From NCBI GenBank assembly GCA_040753795.1, contig JBFMDX010000023.1:1-64000 (forward strand): 64,000 nucleotides of DNA, in the 5' to 3' direction. Made by a program: the position numbers and the translations under genes. The DNA is from Thermodesulfobacteriota bacterium (GTDB taxonomy: Bacteria; Desulfobacterota; Desulfobacteria; Desulfobacterales; Desulfosudaceae). The stretch's first letter is position 1; every line of letters begins with the position of its first letter. The notes under the pieces were generated by a model that ran no database searches, was not told where the DNA came from, and worked only from the letters and a program-made list of their open reading frames with translations. This document shows positions 32,351 to 41,907 of the stretch, piece by piece.

Positions 32351-32980
32351 GTGATTCTCAGGCAGGCGACATCCACCCGGCCGTTGATCCGGGTGGAAGA
32401 GGAAGACGGGGGCCCGGCCATTGTCAAGGATTTCAGCGCCAACGGATTTTTGTTCCGAAATATTGTCGGGCGTTTTTTAATCTGGCGTGAGGTCAAAGCC
32501 TACCGGAAACTGGAAGGTGTCAGGGGCGTGCCGCGTCTGCTGCGGATTGACGCCGGTCCGTCTCTGGTGGTGGAAGCGATAACCGGCATGGATTTAAAGC
32601 AGGCCATCAGGCAGCGGAAAGTCGGTTCTGCTTTTTTCGACGCCCTTAAGGCCCTGGTCGACCGGATTCATGAAAGAGGCATGGCCCATTGTGATTTAAA
32701 GGCCTCAGGGAACATCCTGGTCGGACAGGATGGTAATCCTTATATCATTGACTGGGGCGCGTCTATCTCCGCCGGTGAGTTCCGCTGGCCCGTACTCAAC
32801 AGAATTTACGGCCGTTTCCTGGTCGATGACTGCCGGGCGATCACCAAGCACAAGCTGCGCTGCTGCCCTGATGCCGTGGGACCGGAAGAAAAAGAACAAT
32901 ATGATTACCGCAGCCGGGCGGAAAAGAGCATCCGGGCAATACGTGACCGGTTGCGGTCATTCATACAGGCGATTTTTTAG
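32351..32980 (+). CDS. Small protein-kinase-like (RIO/Kdo-kinase-type) protein
   Basis: A 209-residue protein with a compact kinase fold. AIVKDFSANG contains the likely ATP-binding Lys, HCDLKASGNILV is the catalytic loop (HxD with Asn) and IIDWGAS replaces the usual DFG. The C-terminus is basic. The closest types are RIO-like and Kdo/lipopolysaccharide kinases; the substrate is unknown. It starts with GTG, preceded by AAGGAAG about 10 nt upstream. Its own stop TAG falls inside ATTTTTTAGAGATACC, a solo terminus of the TCTCTAAAAATT element, so the last residues may be reshaped by an old insertion. It has no operon partner. Confidence 0.8.
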   Translation: MILRQATSTRPLIRVEEEDGGPAIVKDFSANGFLFRNIVGRFLIWREVKAYRKLEGVRGVPRLLRIDAGPSLVVEAITGMDLKQAIRQRKVGSAFFDALKALVDRIHERGMAHCDLKASGNILVGQDGNPYIIDWGASISAGEFRWPVLNRIYGRFLVDDCRAITKHKLRCCPDAVGPEEKEQYDYRSRAEKSIRAIRDRLRSFIQAIF

Positions 32981-32992
32981 AGATACCTTAAA
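32972..32992. repeat. Solo terminus of the TCTCTAAAAATT element
   Basis: ATTTTTTAGAGATACCTTAA resembles the right terminus of the hairpin element and contains the kinase-like gene's stop codon. No other terminus was found near it. Confidence 0.5.
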
Positions 32993-33011
32993 GATCCTCT
33001 GAACACACCCG

Positions 33012-33470
33012 TTAGGGCTGATTGCCGGCCGGTGTGGTTTTGATTTTTTGATCGAGGTGCTGTCGCAGCGCCTGGTGCAGGGTTTCGGCGGCGATGTAGG
33101 CGCAGTGCTCGTTTTCCTCGGGAAGTCCCCCGATCACCTTCAGGATAACGTCACCGCTGATCGCCTTCAGTTCTTCAGGATTTTTACCGATCGCCAGTTC
33201 CGCCGCGAAAGAACCGCAGACCTGGCTGGGCCCGCAGCCGTCCGTCATGAAGGCGGCGGCGGTGACCCGGTCATCCTTGAATTTTAAAAAAATTTCCATG
33301 GTATCGCCGCAGTCTCCCTTGATTTTTCCGTACCCGTCGGGCAGATCCATGCGTCCCATGTATTTCGGGTTGCGCCAGCGGTTATAGACCGTCTCGCCGA
33401 ACTCCGCCCGGGTTTCTTCGTAAATCTGATTCTGGAGCTGCTCCACAAATTGATCCAACGGGTCCGTCAT
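33012..33470 (-). CDS. NifU/IscU-like iron-sulfur cluster scaffold protein
   Basis: A 152-residue protein of the NifU N-terminal/IscU fold. Three conserved Cys sit in KGDCGDTM, TDGCGPSQ and NEHCAY, the standard cluster-assembly ligands, and the Asp of GDCGD, typical of scaffolds, is present. It would assemble [2Fe-2S]/[4Fe-4S] clusters from a Cys desulfurase, but no iscS, iscA or hscA is nearby. Its N-terminal extension (LDQFVEQLQNQIYEETRAEF) is longer than in E. coli IscU and is predicted helical. It converges on the kinase-like gene with only about 30 nt between the stops. Confidence 0.88.
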   Translation of the reverse strand: MTDPLDQFVEQLQNQIYEETRAEFGETVYNRWRNPKYMGRMDLPDGYGKIKGDCGDTMEIFLKFKDDRVTAAAFMTDGCGPSQVCGSFAAELAIGKNPEELKAISGDVILKVIGGLPEENEHCAYIAAETLHQALRQHLDQKIKTTPAGNQP

Positions 33471-33512
33471 GATTTGCTTTCCTTATTTTTCCGTACCTTG
33501 CACGCTGAGGCG

Positions 33513-33536
33513 CTGGAAGGCTAAAGCCTTCCGCTA
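33513..33536. repeat. Palindrome CTGGAAGGCT/AGCCTTCC, copy 1
   Basis: A 24-bp palindromic repeat CTGGAAGGC...GCCTTCCGCTA. The reverse complement matches 43694-43717 with one mismatch, and half of it recurs at 35156-35171. Confidence 0.7.
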
Positions 33537-33719
33537 CGTTTCATCCTGCACCCTGCACCCGAACCTTATATATATCTTATCCCTAATGTCAACCATCGGG
33601 CTTGAGAAACAGGCTTGATTTGTGATAACAAGAATATATTCAACGGTGTTCATTATATATGGCGATTCGTCTGGTTTATAATGGTTATTAATTTACAACG
33701 TTACCAGCGGAGCAAAGGC

Positions 33720-35099
33720 ATGAGCAGAATGCGGTGCGTATGGTTGTTTACGGCAGTTTGTCTGGCTCTCTCTTTTCCGGTCTATTCGGAAACACCTCAT
33801 CCGGAGGCGATCCGGTTGAGCCTGGCAGAGGCCATGAAGAACGCGGCAGCCGAGAATCCGGAGATCCTGGCCGCCGGATTTCGGGTGGACAAGGCGTCGG
33901 CAGGTCTGGGACAGGCTCGTTCCGGATTCATGCCCCAGGTCGATTTCATGGAAATGTTCAACCGGACCACTACCCCCATGTGGGTGTTCGGCGCCAAAAT
34001 GAATCAGGAAAACATTGCCTTAACGGATTTTGACCCGACGGTGTTGAATGATCCGGGAGAACTCAACAACTTCTCATCGGTGTTGGCCCTGTCCTGGCCG
34101 GTATTTGCCGGAGGGAAAATTTATAATGGTTTCAAGCAGGCCGAAAAGAATCTGGAAGCGGACACGCTCGTTTATAACCGCACCCGGCAGGAAATTATTG
34201 CCAGGGCTGCCGTCGCCTATGTCGGCATGATGCTGTCCCAGGAAAAATTGAAGGTCGTGACCCAGTCCATCGAATCCGCCAACGCCAACCTGAAAATGGT
34301 TCAATCCGGGTTTGACAGCGGACTGGCCGTGAAAAGCGATCTGTTGCGCGCCCAGGTGACCCTTGCCGATCTGGAACAGCAGCGTCTTCAGGCCGAAAGT
34401 CAGGTCAGAACGGCCCAGGCCGCGTTGAACGCCACCATGGGGAAACCGGTGGACACGCCCCTGGTCTTAACGTCTCCTTTTGAAAAATGCTGCCAGCTTT
34501 CAGGGGATGTCGACCATTGGATCGGGGTCGCGCTGGCCAACCGGCACGATCTGAAGAGGCTTAATTGCCTGGAAGAGATGGCCCGGCGGAATGTGACTGT
34601 TTCCAAGGCCGGACATTTGCCAAGCGTAAGGCTGGTCGGATCTTATGACATCAACACCGAGGATTTTCATGACACGGCCGACAGCTATACGGTCGGGGCC
34701 GTGATGAACCTGAACCTGTTTAACGGGTTCAACACGACATCCGGTATTCGCGGGGCCAGGGCGGACGTGAGCCAGATCCGTCAGATGATCAGAAGCATGG
34801 AACTCGCCATACGGGTGCAGGTCCAGAGCGCCTTTCTCGAGGCCCAAAGCGCATCGCAGCGGATTGAAGTGGCCCGGTCGGCGCTGAATCAGGCCGATGA
34901 AGGATTGCGGATCGTCAAGAACCGTTATCAGAACGGACTGCTGAACATCGTCAGCCTGCTGGACGCGGAGCTGGCCAACCAGCAGGCGAAAATGAGTTAC
35001 TGTGCGGCCCTGCATGATTTCAAGGCAGCCATGGCCGGGTTGGAACTGGCCGCGGGAACCATCAGCGAGAATTCGGCTTACGATAAGGACGGGGAATAG
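33720..35099 (+). CDS. TolC-family outer-membrane efflux protein
   Basis: A 459-residue outer-membrane channel with a signal peptide (MSRMRCVWLFTAVCLALSFPVYS) and two OEP repeats of coiled-coil helices and beta strands. Typical pieces are LSLAEAMKNAAAENPEIL near the N-terminus, WPVFAGGKIYNGF and LNLFNGFNTTSGIRGA as the paired strands, and NRYQNGLLNIVSLLDAELA near the end. TolC-type trimers link an inner-membrane pump to the outside. It is followed by adaptor and RND pump genes, giving a complete tripartite efflux set. The start at 33720 is chosen for its signal peptide; the frame stays open to 33615 but that stretch is not a leader peptide. Confidence 0.92.
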   Translation: MSRMRCVWLFTAVCLALSFPVYSETPHPEAIRLSLAEAMKNAAAENPEILAAGFRVDKASAGLGQARSGFMPQVDFMEMFNRTTTPMWVFGAKMNQENIALTDFDPTVLNDPGELNNFSSVLALSWPVFAGGKIYNGFKQAEKNLEADTLVYNRTRQEIIARAAVAYVGMMLSQEKLKVVTQSIESANANLKMVQSGFDSGLAVKSDLLRAQVTLADLEQQRLQAESQVRTAQAALNATMGKPVDTPLVLTSPFEKCCQLSGDVDHWIGVALANRHDLKRLNCLEEMARRNVTVSKAGHLPSVRLVGSYDINTEDFHDTADSYTVGAVMNLNLFNGFNTTSGIRGARADVSQIRQMIRSMELAIRVQVQSAFLEAQSASQRIEVARSALNQADEGLRIVKNRYQNGLLNIVSLLDAELANQQAKMSYCAALHDFKAAMAGLELAAGTISENSAYDKDGE

Positions 35100-35106
35100 G
35101 GGCAGG

Positions 35107-35150
35107 GTATAAGGTTTGAGGTTTGAGGTTTAAGGTTCAGGGTTTAAGAT
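35107..35150. repeat. AAGGTTTGAGG-type short-unit tract
   Basis: Five or six 7-bp units (AAGGTTT, GAGGTTT, AAGGTTC) directly after the TolC-family gene. Confidence 0.6.
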
Positions 35151-35197
35151 GAAATGTAGCGGAAGGCTTCACAGGCTGTCCAATAAACCAAAACATT

Positions 35198-35300
35198 CGT
35201 CATTCCGGCCTCCGAGCCGGAATCCAGAAAAATGAATAAAATTAATATGTATACTGGATCCCGGCTCACGTTTCGCTTCGCTCCACGGGCCGGGATGACG
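35198..35300. repeat. Inverted-repeat element with CGTCATTCCGG ends
   Basis: A 103-bp element. CGTCATTCCGG at the left pairs with CCGGGATGACG at the right. Inner halves CGGAATCCAG and CTGGATCCCGG also pair. Elements of this CGTCATTCC...GGATGACG type are common dispersed palindromes in many bacteria; no coding frame is present. Confidence 0.8.
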
Positions 35301-35381
35301 ACGGGGCGATTATTCTCATATCGGATGATGGACGGATAAGCGTTAGTGATGACATTATTTATAAGTTGTCAGGAGGGATGA

Positions 35382-36548
35382 ATGGCACAGAGAATTTTTT
35401 CATATGGTTTGTGTCTTGCGTTTGTTTTTCTGGGATTCGGCTGCGGGGACAAGATAGAACCCGGCGCCACCAGGAGTGAATCCGGGAAAACCGTCAGGGC
35501 GCAGGTGGCCGTGGCTTCCATGAACGCCGGCCAGTCTTTTTACGAGGCCGTCGGAACCGTCCAGGCCCGAACCTCCAGCACCATTGCCAGCAAAATGATG
35601 GGGGCGGTCAAGGCGGTTCATGTCCGGGAAGGGGACACGGTGGAAAAGAACGCCCTGCTCATGGAGCTGGACGACCGGCAGGCCGCCTCTCAATCGCGCG
35701 GATCCCGGGCATCCCTGGATGAGGCCCGGAGATCCCTGGCTTCGGCGCAAGCCGCCCGGGACGCGGCCAGGGCCGGCGCGGATCTGGCCCGTGCCACTTA
35801 TGACCGTTATAAAAAGCTGCTTCAGGAAGAATCGGTCAGCCGGCAGGAGTTCGACGAGATAGAGGCCCGCAACCGGCAGGCCTCCGCCGCTCTGGCCCAG
35901 GCCGAGGCCATGGTGGCGGCCGCCGCCAACCGGGTGCAGCAGGCCGAAGCCGGAACGGAATCCGCTGATACCACCCTGACCGACGCCATCATCCGGGCGC
36001 CCTACAAGGGGACCATCACGGCCAAGCTGATCGACGTGGGGGCCATGGCCTCGCCCGGCACGCCGCTTCTCACCATGGAAATGGAGGGCATCTTCTGCGT
36101 CCTGCTGGAGGTGCCGGAAATCCATATCGGAACCGTCTCCCTCGGCCAGAAGCTGGATGTCACCATTCCCTCCATGGAGAACCTGGTGGTCCAGGGAACG
36201 GTCGGCCGGATTGATCCGGCGGCGGATCAGCAGAGTCGTTCTTTTCATGTCCGGGTGGCCTTGCCCGAGGGCCATGATTTCCGGTCCGGGATTTTCGCCC
36301 GGGTGGCCCTGCCCGTGGGCCAGGCCGGCATGATGATGATCCCCGGGTCGGCGATCGTGCGGCGGGGTCAGTTGACCGGATTTTATCTGGTGGATGATCA
36401 GAATATCGCGCGGTTCCGCCTGCTCCGGACCGGACGGGAATCAGGACCGTCGGTGGAAGTCATTTCCGGAATGAAGGACGGCGACCGGTACCTGCCGGCT
36501 CCGCCGCCGGACATGGAAGACGGTGTAAAAGTGGAGGTCGTTTCATGA
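35382..36548 (+). CDS. RND efflux periplasmic adaptor (membrane fusion protein), likely lipoprotein
   Basis: A 388-residue HlyD/AcrA-type adaptor. The signal peptide ends FLGFGC with a plausible lipobox Cys at residue 21, so it is probably anchored to the inner membrane by lipid. A lipoyl/barrel-sandwich half ([20 protein letters not shown]) is followed by a long Ala/Arg-rich coiled coil (residues about 100-180), the second lipoyl half ([20 protein letters not shown]) and a beta-barrel domain ([18 protein letters not shown]). It bridges the RND pump and the TolC-type channel. Its stop overlaps the pump start by 4 bp (ATGA), so the two are translationally coupled. Confidence 0.92.
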   Translation: MAQRIFSYGLCLAFVFLGFGCGDKIEPGATRSESGKTVRAQVAVASMNAGQSFYEAVGTVQARTSSTIASKMMGAVKAVHVREGDTVEKNALLMELDDRQAASQSRGSRASLDEARRSLASAQAARDAARAGADLARATYDRYKKLLQEESVSRQEFDEIEARNRQASAALAQAEAMVAAAANRVQQAEAGTESADTTLTDAIIRAPYKGTITAKLIDVGAMASPGTPLLTMEMEGIFCVLLEVPEIHIGTVSLGQKLDVTIPSMENLVVQGTVGRIDPAADQQSRSFHVRVALPEGHDFRSGIFARVALPVGQAGMMMIPGSAIVRRGQLTGFYLVDDQNIARFRLLRTGRESGPSVEVISGMKDGDRYLPAPPPDMEDGVKVEVVS

Positions 36549-39500
36549 GCAGGAAAGGAATTGCCGGCGCTCTGGCCGAGTATTTCATCGACTCCAAGCT
36601 GACGCCCCTGGTCATCATCGCTTCCATTCTTCTGGGCATCGCGGCCGTCATCGCGCTTCCCCGGGAAGAGGAGCCCCAGATCATCGTTCCCATGGTGGAC
36701 ATTTTTGTGAAGATGCCGGGCGCCGACGCGAAAGAGGTGGAACAGCGGATCACGTCTCCCATGGAAAAACTGCTCTGGGAGATCCCCGGCGTGGAATATG
36801 TCTATTCCACCTCAAGCCCGGGCATGTCCATGGCTATTGTCCGGTTCCTGGTGGGACAGGATGAGGAAAAGGCCATCGTCCGTCTGCAGTCCAAGCTGAT
36901 GGCCCATTATGACCGGATCCCCTGGGCCGCGTCTCCGCCCCTGATCAAGCCCCGCTACATTGATGACGTTCCGATTCTGGCCCTGACCTTCTGGGGAGAG
37001 CATTTTGACCACCATGAACTCCGCCGGGCCGCCGCGGAGATGGAAAACCTGATCAAGCGGGAAGACAACGTCTCCCTCACCACCCTGATCGGCGGCGAAC
37101 CCCGGAAAGTCCAGGTTCACATCGATCCGGTCCGTCTGGCCGCCTATGGTCTGGACCTGGATCGGGTGGCGATGATGCTTCAGGCAGCCAACCAGGAGAC
37201 TGACGCCGGCACGGTCCCCACGACCGAAGGCCAGGTGCTGATCCATTCCGGCGGTTTTCTCAAGGACCGCCAGGAGGTGGAAGCGGTGGTGGTCGGCGTA
37301 TCCGGCAACCGGCCGGTTTACCTGCGTGACGTGGCCACGGTCACGGACGGTCCCGGCGAACCGAACCAGTATGTGTTTTTCGGGGCAGGTCCGGCCGCGG
37401 ACGAGAAAGGGCTTGACCGGAAAAAAATCAGCGGCGTCCATCCGGCCGTGACCCTGACCGTGGCCAAGCGGAAAGGGGCCAACGCCATCAGCGTGGCGGA
37501 AAAAATTTTAAAGCGGGTGGAAGACGCCCGGGGTAAAGTCATTCCCGACAATCTGAACGTCACCGTTACCCGTCATTACGGTGAGACGGCCAAGGAAAAA
37601 TCAGACGAACTGCTGTATCATATGATGATCGCCATTGTTTCGGTCACCCTGCTGATCGGGTTCACCCTCGGCCGCCGGGAATCGGGCGTGGTGGCCCTGG
37701 CCATCCCGGTCACCCTGGCCCTGACCCTGGCCGTGTTCTATTTATACGGGTATACCTTAAACCGCATCACCCTGTTCGCGCTGATTTTTTCCATCGGCAT
37801 CCTGGTGGATGACGCCATCGTCATCGTGGAAAACGTGGTCCGCCATTTCCGGCTTCCCGAAAACCAGGGACGGCCCCGGGCCCAGGTGGCGGTGGAAGCC
37901 GTGGGCGAGGTCGGTAATCCCACCATTCTGGCAACGCTGACGGTGATCTTCGCCATTCTTCCCATGGCTTTCGTGGGCGGCCTCATGGGCCCCTACATGC
38001 GGCCCATTCCCGTGGGCGCCTCGGCCGCCATGATTTTTTCCCTGCTGGTGGCGTTTGTCATCACGCCCTGGGCCTCCATCCGCCTGATCAAGCATGACCA
38101 GAGCGGGTCCGGTCATGAAATGAGCCATGAGAGCGAAGACTGGAGCACGCGACTTTACCGTCGCGCCATGGATCCCCTGATTCATCATCCGAAAACACGC
38201 TGGCTGTTCTTTGCCGGGGTTTTCGGGCTGCTGCTGATATCCTGCGCCCTGGTGGGGGTTGGGCTGGTCCGCGTCAAGATGCTGCCTTTTGACAACAAGA
38301 GCGAATTCCAGGTGATCATTGACCTGCCGGAATCGGCCACCCTGGAGGAGACGGCCGCGGCCGCCATGGAAATGGGAGATTATATCGCCGCGGTGAATGA
38401 AGTGACGGATTACCAGATTTACACCGGCACTTCCGGTCCGTTTAATTTCAACGGGCTGGTCCGTCATTATTATCTGCGGCAGGGACCGAACATGGCCGAT
38501 ATCCAGGTCAACCTGGTTGGAAAAGGCCGCCGGGAGCAGCAGAGCCATGCCATTGCCAAACGGGTCCGGCCCGGCCTGGAGGAGATCGCGAAAAAGTATA
38601 ACGCCCGGATCAAGGTGGCCGAAGTGCCGCCCGGGCCGCCGGTTCTGTCCACCCTGGTGGCGGAAATTTACGGTCCGGACTACGACCGGCAGCGGGAGAT
38701 CGCCCGTCAGGTCATGACGATATTTAAACAGACACCGGACGTGGTGGACGTGGACTGGTACATGGAAGACGATCAGCCGCGATACGATTTTGTCATCGAC
38801 AGGGAAAGGGCCGCGCTGAACGGCATCGATACCGCCAGGATCGCCCGGACCCTGGAACTGGCCGTCAGCGGTCGGCAGGTCGGCCTGCTGCATCAGCCCC
38901 TGGAAAGAGAGGATATCCCGGTTGTCCTGCAACTGCCCCTGGCGTCCCGGGCGAGCGTAAAACAGCTGGAAAGCATTAAAGTCGCCGCGGCCGACGGCAC
39001 GCTGGTGCCCCTGTCGACCCTGGTGACCCCGGTCCGGACGATCAATGAAAAGAGTATTTACCACAAGAACCTGATGCCGGTGGTGTATGTCATCGGCGAC
39101 GTGGCCGGTGAAAGGGAGAGCCCGGTTTACGCCATCCTGGAGATGAAAAAGAAGATCGACGCCCTCCGCCTGCCGGAAGGATATGGCATCCGGCAGCACA
39201 CGGCCGGCCTGCCGGACAGCGATCGTCAATTTTCCATGAAATGGGACGGGGAATGGCACATTACCTACGAGGTCTTCCGCGACATGGGCATTGCCTTCGC
39301 GGTGGTGCTGGTGCTGATTTTCGTGCTGGTGGTGGGCTGGTTCCATTCCTTTACCACGCCCCTGACGATCATGGTGGCCATTCCGTTTTCGCTCATCGGC
39401 ATTCTGCCGGCCCACTGGCTGGCCGGGGCATTTTTCACCGCCACTTCCATGATCGGATTTATCGCCGGGGCCGGCATTGTCGTCCGCAACTCCATCATCC

Positions 39501-39772
39501 TGGTGGATTTCATCGAACTGCGGGTAAAGGAAGGGGTGCCCCTGGACCAGGCGGTGATTGACGCCGGCGCCATCCGCTTCCGACCCATGATGCTGACGGC
39601 GGCGGCGGTGGTGGTGGGCGCTTCGGTGATCCTGTTTGATCCGATTTTTCAGGGCCTGGCCATTTCCCTGATGGCCGGTGAAGTGGCGTCCCTGCTGTTC
39701 TCCCGCATGACCGTGCCGGTGCTCTATTATCTGGAGAAAAGATGGGAATTTGCCCACGGGGGACATTTATAA
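36545..39772 (+). CDS. RND-family multidrug/metabolite efflux permease
   Basis: A 1075-residue AcrB/MdtB-like inner-membrane pump with two six-TM halves and large periplasmic loops. TM4 carries [18 protein letters not shown] with the paired Asp of the proton relay. Repeats of the RND fold are recognisable in [35 protein letters not shown] and [20 protein letters not shown]. It exports small hydrophobic compounds or metabolites from periplasm or inner leaflet through the TolC-family channel; the substrate is not predictable. The start overlaps the adaptor stop. A putative sulfate-exporter gene follows 24 nt later, which may point to a shared physiological theme. Confidence 0.93.
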   Translation: MSRKGIAGALAEYFIDSKLTPLVIIASILLGIAAVIALPREEEPQIIVPMVDIFVKMPGADAKEVEQRITSPMEKLLWEIPGVEYVYSTSSPGMSMAIVRFLVGQDEEKAIVRLQSKLMAHYDRIPWAASPPLIKPRYIDDVPILALTFWGEHFDHHELRRAAAEMENLIKREDNVSLTTLIGGEPRKVQVHIDPVRLAAYGLDLDRVAMMLQAANQETDAGTVPTTEGQVLIHSGGFLKDRQEVEAVVVGVSGNRPVYLRDVATVTDGPGEPNQYVFFGAGPAADEKGLDRKKISGVHPAVTLTVAKRKGANAISVAEKILKRVEDARGKVIPDNLNVTVTRHYGETAKEKSDELLYHMMIAIVSVTLLIGFTLGRRESGVVALAIPVTLALTLAVFYLYGYTLNRITLFALIFSIGILVDDAIVIVENVVRHFRLPENQGRPRAQVAVEAVGEVGNPTILATLTVIFAILPMAFVGGLMGPYMRPIPVGASAAMIFSLLVAFVITPWASIRLIKHDQSGSGHEMSHESEDWSTRLYRRAMDPLIHHPKTRWLFFAGVFGLLLISCALVGVGLVRVKMLPFDNKSEFQVIIDLPESATLEETAAAAMEMGDYIAAVNEVTDYQIYTGTSGPFNFNGLVRHYYLRQGPNMADIQVNLVGKGRREQQSHAIAKRVRPGLEEIAKKYNARIKVAEVPPGPPVLSTLVAEIYGPDYDRQREIARQVMTIFKQTPDVVDVDWYMEDDQPRYDFVIDRERAALNGIDTARIARTLELAVSGRQVGLLHQPLEREDIPVVLQLPLASRASVKQLESIKVAAADGTLVPLSTLVTPVRTINEKSIYHKNLMPVVYVIGDVAGERESPVYAILEMKKKIDALRLPEGYGIRQHTAGLPDSDRQFSMKWDGEWHITYEVFRDMGIAFAVVLVLIFVLVVGWFHSFTTPLTIMVAIPFSLIGILPAHWLAGAFFTATSMIGFIAGAGIVVRNSIILVDFIELRVKEGVPLDQAVIDAGAIRFRPMMLTAAAVVVGASVILFDPIFQGLAISLMAGEVASLLFSRMTVPVLYYLEKRWEFAHGGHL

Positions 39773-39796
39773 ATATTTTTCTCAGGAGGGCGTGAA

Positions 39797-41248
39797 ATGG
39801 AAAGCGAAAAGGAGGGGTTGTTCCAAAGCGAAGACTGGTGGTCGGTCTGGATCGGTCTGTTTATTTTCATCCTTTCCCTGGGGACCATGGCGGGTACCGA
39901 TCTGCTCGGCTGGGGGTTTAAAGTCAACCTGTGGACCGATATCACCAAGCTGCTGTCACCGGTATCTAAAAACTACGCGGCCCTGTCGGGGTGGCTGTCG
40001 CTGGTGCTGACCTACCTGGCGTTCATGGCCATCCTCAGCATCGGCATCAAAGCCCTGGGCGGTGAACTGAAAAAATTCTTCTATGGGTTCACCGTTATTT
40101 TCTGGCTGACCTTTCTCTGCTATGCTCTCGGCCACCAGGCCAACATCGCCGCCAACAACCCGGCCGATATGACCAAATTCGGTTTGAGCTGGTCGCTGAA
40201 ACTGACCGGTGAGGCGGGCCTTATTTTCGCGCTGCTCGGCGGACTGGTGATCGGCAACTTCTTCCCGGCTTTTGCCGAAACCCTGAAAGAAGCCACCCGG
40301 CCGGAGTGGTACATCAAAACCGCCATCGTCATTCTCGGCGCCCTGGTCGGCGTCAAGGCGGCCGGCGCTCTGGGTCTGGCTTCCGCCGTCATGTTCCGGG
40401 GGCTGTGCGCCATTGTGGAGGCTTACCTTATATATTGGGCCCTGGTCTATCTGGTAGCCCGTAAATACTTCCGATTCAGCAGGGAATGGGCCGCGCCCCT
40501 GGCGTCGGGCATATCCATCTGCGGGGTGTCCGCCGCCATCGCCACCGGCGGGGCCATCCGGGCCAGGCCCGTTGTTCCCATCATGGTATCTTCGCTGGTG
40601 GTGATTTTCGCCGTGGTGGAACTGCTGTTTCTGCCGTTTCTGGCCCAGTCCTTCCTCTACCGGGAACCCATGGTGGCCGGCGCCTGGATGGGGCTGGCGG
40701 TGAAAACCGACGGGGCCGCCGTGGCCAGCGGCCAGATCGTCGATTCCCTGATCCGGGCCAAGGCCCTGGCCGTGGACGGCATCGCCTACGAATCGGACTG
40801 GATCATGAACACGGCCGCCACGGTCAAGATCTTCATCGACGTGTTCATCGGTGTCTGGGCGTTTGTGCTGGCCTGGATCTGGTGCGCCAAGATTGAATGC
40901 AAGCCCGGCGAAAAGATCGGTGCCGGGGAAATCTGGCGGCGGTTTCCCAAGTTCGTCATCGGCTATGTCCTGACCTTTGCCCTCATGCTGACGCTTCTGC
41001 TCAACATTCCTTCTCTCAAGGACGCGGCCAAAACCGCCACCGGCGAAGCGGACGTCTTCCGGTCCTTTTTCTTCGCCCTGACCTTTTTTTCCATCGGCCT
41101 GGTTTCCAATTTCAAGAAACTCTGGGAAGAGGGGATCGGCCGCCTGGCCGCCGTATATGTCATATCATTGTTCGGATTCATTATCTGGATCGGACTGGCC
41201 ATTTCGTGGCTTTTTTTCCATGGCGTCAAACCGCCTGTCATTTCATAA
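39797..41248 (+). CDS. YeiH-like putative sulfate/sulfonate exporter family membrane protein
   Basis: A 483-residue protein with about eleven hydrophobic helices. Signature segments are LGGLVIGNFFP, AIVILGALVGVKAAG, GISICGVSAAIATGGAI, AWMGLAVKTDGAAVASGQI and WIMNTAATVKIFIDVFIGVWAF. These match the YeiH/PF03601 family, some members of which export sulfate during sulfonate breakdown. It is longer than the usual 330-350 residues because of an extra N-terminal membrane region (residues 15-110) and a C-terminal helix pair. CAGGAGGGC lies before the ATG. It is probably co-transcribed with the RND pump and the two small genes behind it. The function as a sulfur-oxyanion exporter is inference. Confidence 0.82.
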   Translation: MESEKEGLFQSEDWWSVWIGLFIFILSLGTMAGTDLLGWGFKVNLWTDITKLLSPVSKNYAALSGWLSLVLTYLAFMAILSIGIKALGGELKKFFYGFTVIFWLTFLCYALGHQANIAANNPADMTKFGLSWSLKLTGEAGLIFALLGGLVIGNFFPAFAETLKEATRPEWYIKTAIVILGALVGVKAAGALGLASAVMFRGLCAIVEAYLIYWALVYLVARKYFRFSREWAAPLASGISICGVSAAIATGGAIRARPVVPIMVSSLVVIFAVVELLFLPFLAQSFLYREPMVAGAWMGLAVKTDGAAVASGQIVDSLIRAKALAVDGIAYESDWIMNTAATVKIFIDVFIGVWAFVLAWIWCAKIECKPGEKIGAGEIWRRFPKFVIGYVLTFALMLTLLLNIPSLKDAAKTATGEADVFRSFFFALTFFSIGLVSNFKKLWEEGIGRLAAVYVISLFGFIIWIGLAISWLFFHGVKPPVIS

Positions 41249-41264
41249 GTTCGGGGAGGATACC

Positions 41265-41438
41265 ATGTCAGCGTCAGAAAAACCGAAACTGTCGGAAGAG
41301 ATCGCCAGAATGGCGGAAGAGTATGAACCCCTGATGCCGGTGGAGAAAAAGCTCATCGCCTACAGCCTGATCCTGGGGACCGCGTTGCTCGGCATTTTGT
41401 TGCTTGTCAGCTATACCTTTTTCCCGGGCGGGCACTGA
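41265..41438 (+). CDS. Small single-TM protein following the YeiH-like gene
   Basis: A 57-residue protein. Residues 1-30 are soluble and acidic (SEEIARMAEEYEPLMPVEKK); residues 31-52 form one transmembrane helix (LIAYSLILGTALLGILLLVSY). GGGGAGG lies 5-6 nt before the ATG, a better start than the upstream in-frame codons. It starts 16 nt after the YeiH-like stop, so it is probably an accessory subunit of that transporter. No homologue recognised. Confidence 0.75.
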   Translation: MSASEKPKLSEEIARMAEEYEPLMPVEKKLIAYSLILGTALLGILLLVSYTFFPGGH

Positions 41439-41446
41439 TATTTTTT

Positions 41447-41698
41447 ATGGAATACGACGAGATCAGGATTACCACCCGGCGGGAAATCGGCATCTGCCGG
41501 GACGCCATCCGGAAGCTGGAAAATGTCATCCGCCTTCTTGAGGAAAAATATCCGCACGCCGGTGATGTTTTCAATGATCAATTGAACCCGGCTGCCCCCG
41601 TTCCATCCGGCGATCAGACCCGGTGGCAAGACAGTCGCCTGGCGCTTGAGCGCTGGCGAGAGAGGCTCCGCGAGCATCTCCGTATAATGGAAATGTAA
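41447..41698 (+). CDS. Hypothetical charged helical protein
   Basis: An 83-residue soluble protein rich in Arg and Glu, predicted largely helical (REIGICRDAIRKLENVIRLL and LALERWRERLREHLRIMEM) with a loop containing PAAPVPSGDQ. It is not recognised. It begins 8 nt after the small membrane protein gene with no strong ribosome binding site, so translation may be coupled. It is the likely last gene of the pump/YeiH operon. Confidence 0.6.
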   Translation: MEYDEIRITTRREIGICRDAIRKLENVIRLLEEKYPHAGDVFNDQLNPAAPVPSGDQTRWQDSRLALERWRERLREHLRIMEM

Positions 41699-41907
41699 CG
41701 GCGGGGATGTTCTTTGTTTATTTTTGTAATCCATTGAAGGTTGTCCCTTTTCGTTTTTTCCCGTAAACGTTTTTTCTCCGCAAGATATTTCTGGATAATT
41801 ATCTTTTTCTGGTATATTATTAATAGATTTTATAACAAATAAGAGGTGTTGCCTGAAAAGGCATGGTTTTAAGGTGGTCTAAAGTCTTAACCAGAAGTGA
41901 TTGTGAC

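Larger units (their letters stand above)
35100..35381. other. Repeat-rich gap inside the efflux cluster
   Basis: Holds AAGGTTTGAGGT-type units (35107-35150), half of a GGAAGGCTTC palindrome (35156-35171) and a CGTCATTCCGG element (35198-35300). The remaining 80 bp shows nothing definite. The gap may separate the TolC gene from the adaptor/pump transcript. Confidence 0.6.

Noticed and set aside
35198-35300. Insertion sequence with transposase
   Set aside because: Only 103 bp, no coding frame; it is a palindromic repeat of a common type.
37757-39766. Long minus-strand open frame inside the RND pump gene
   Set aside because: Shadow of the pump coding sequence; composition is His/Gln-rich and unlike any family.
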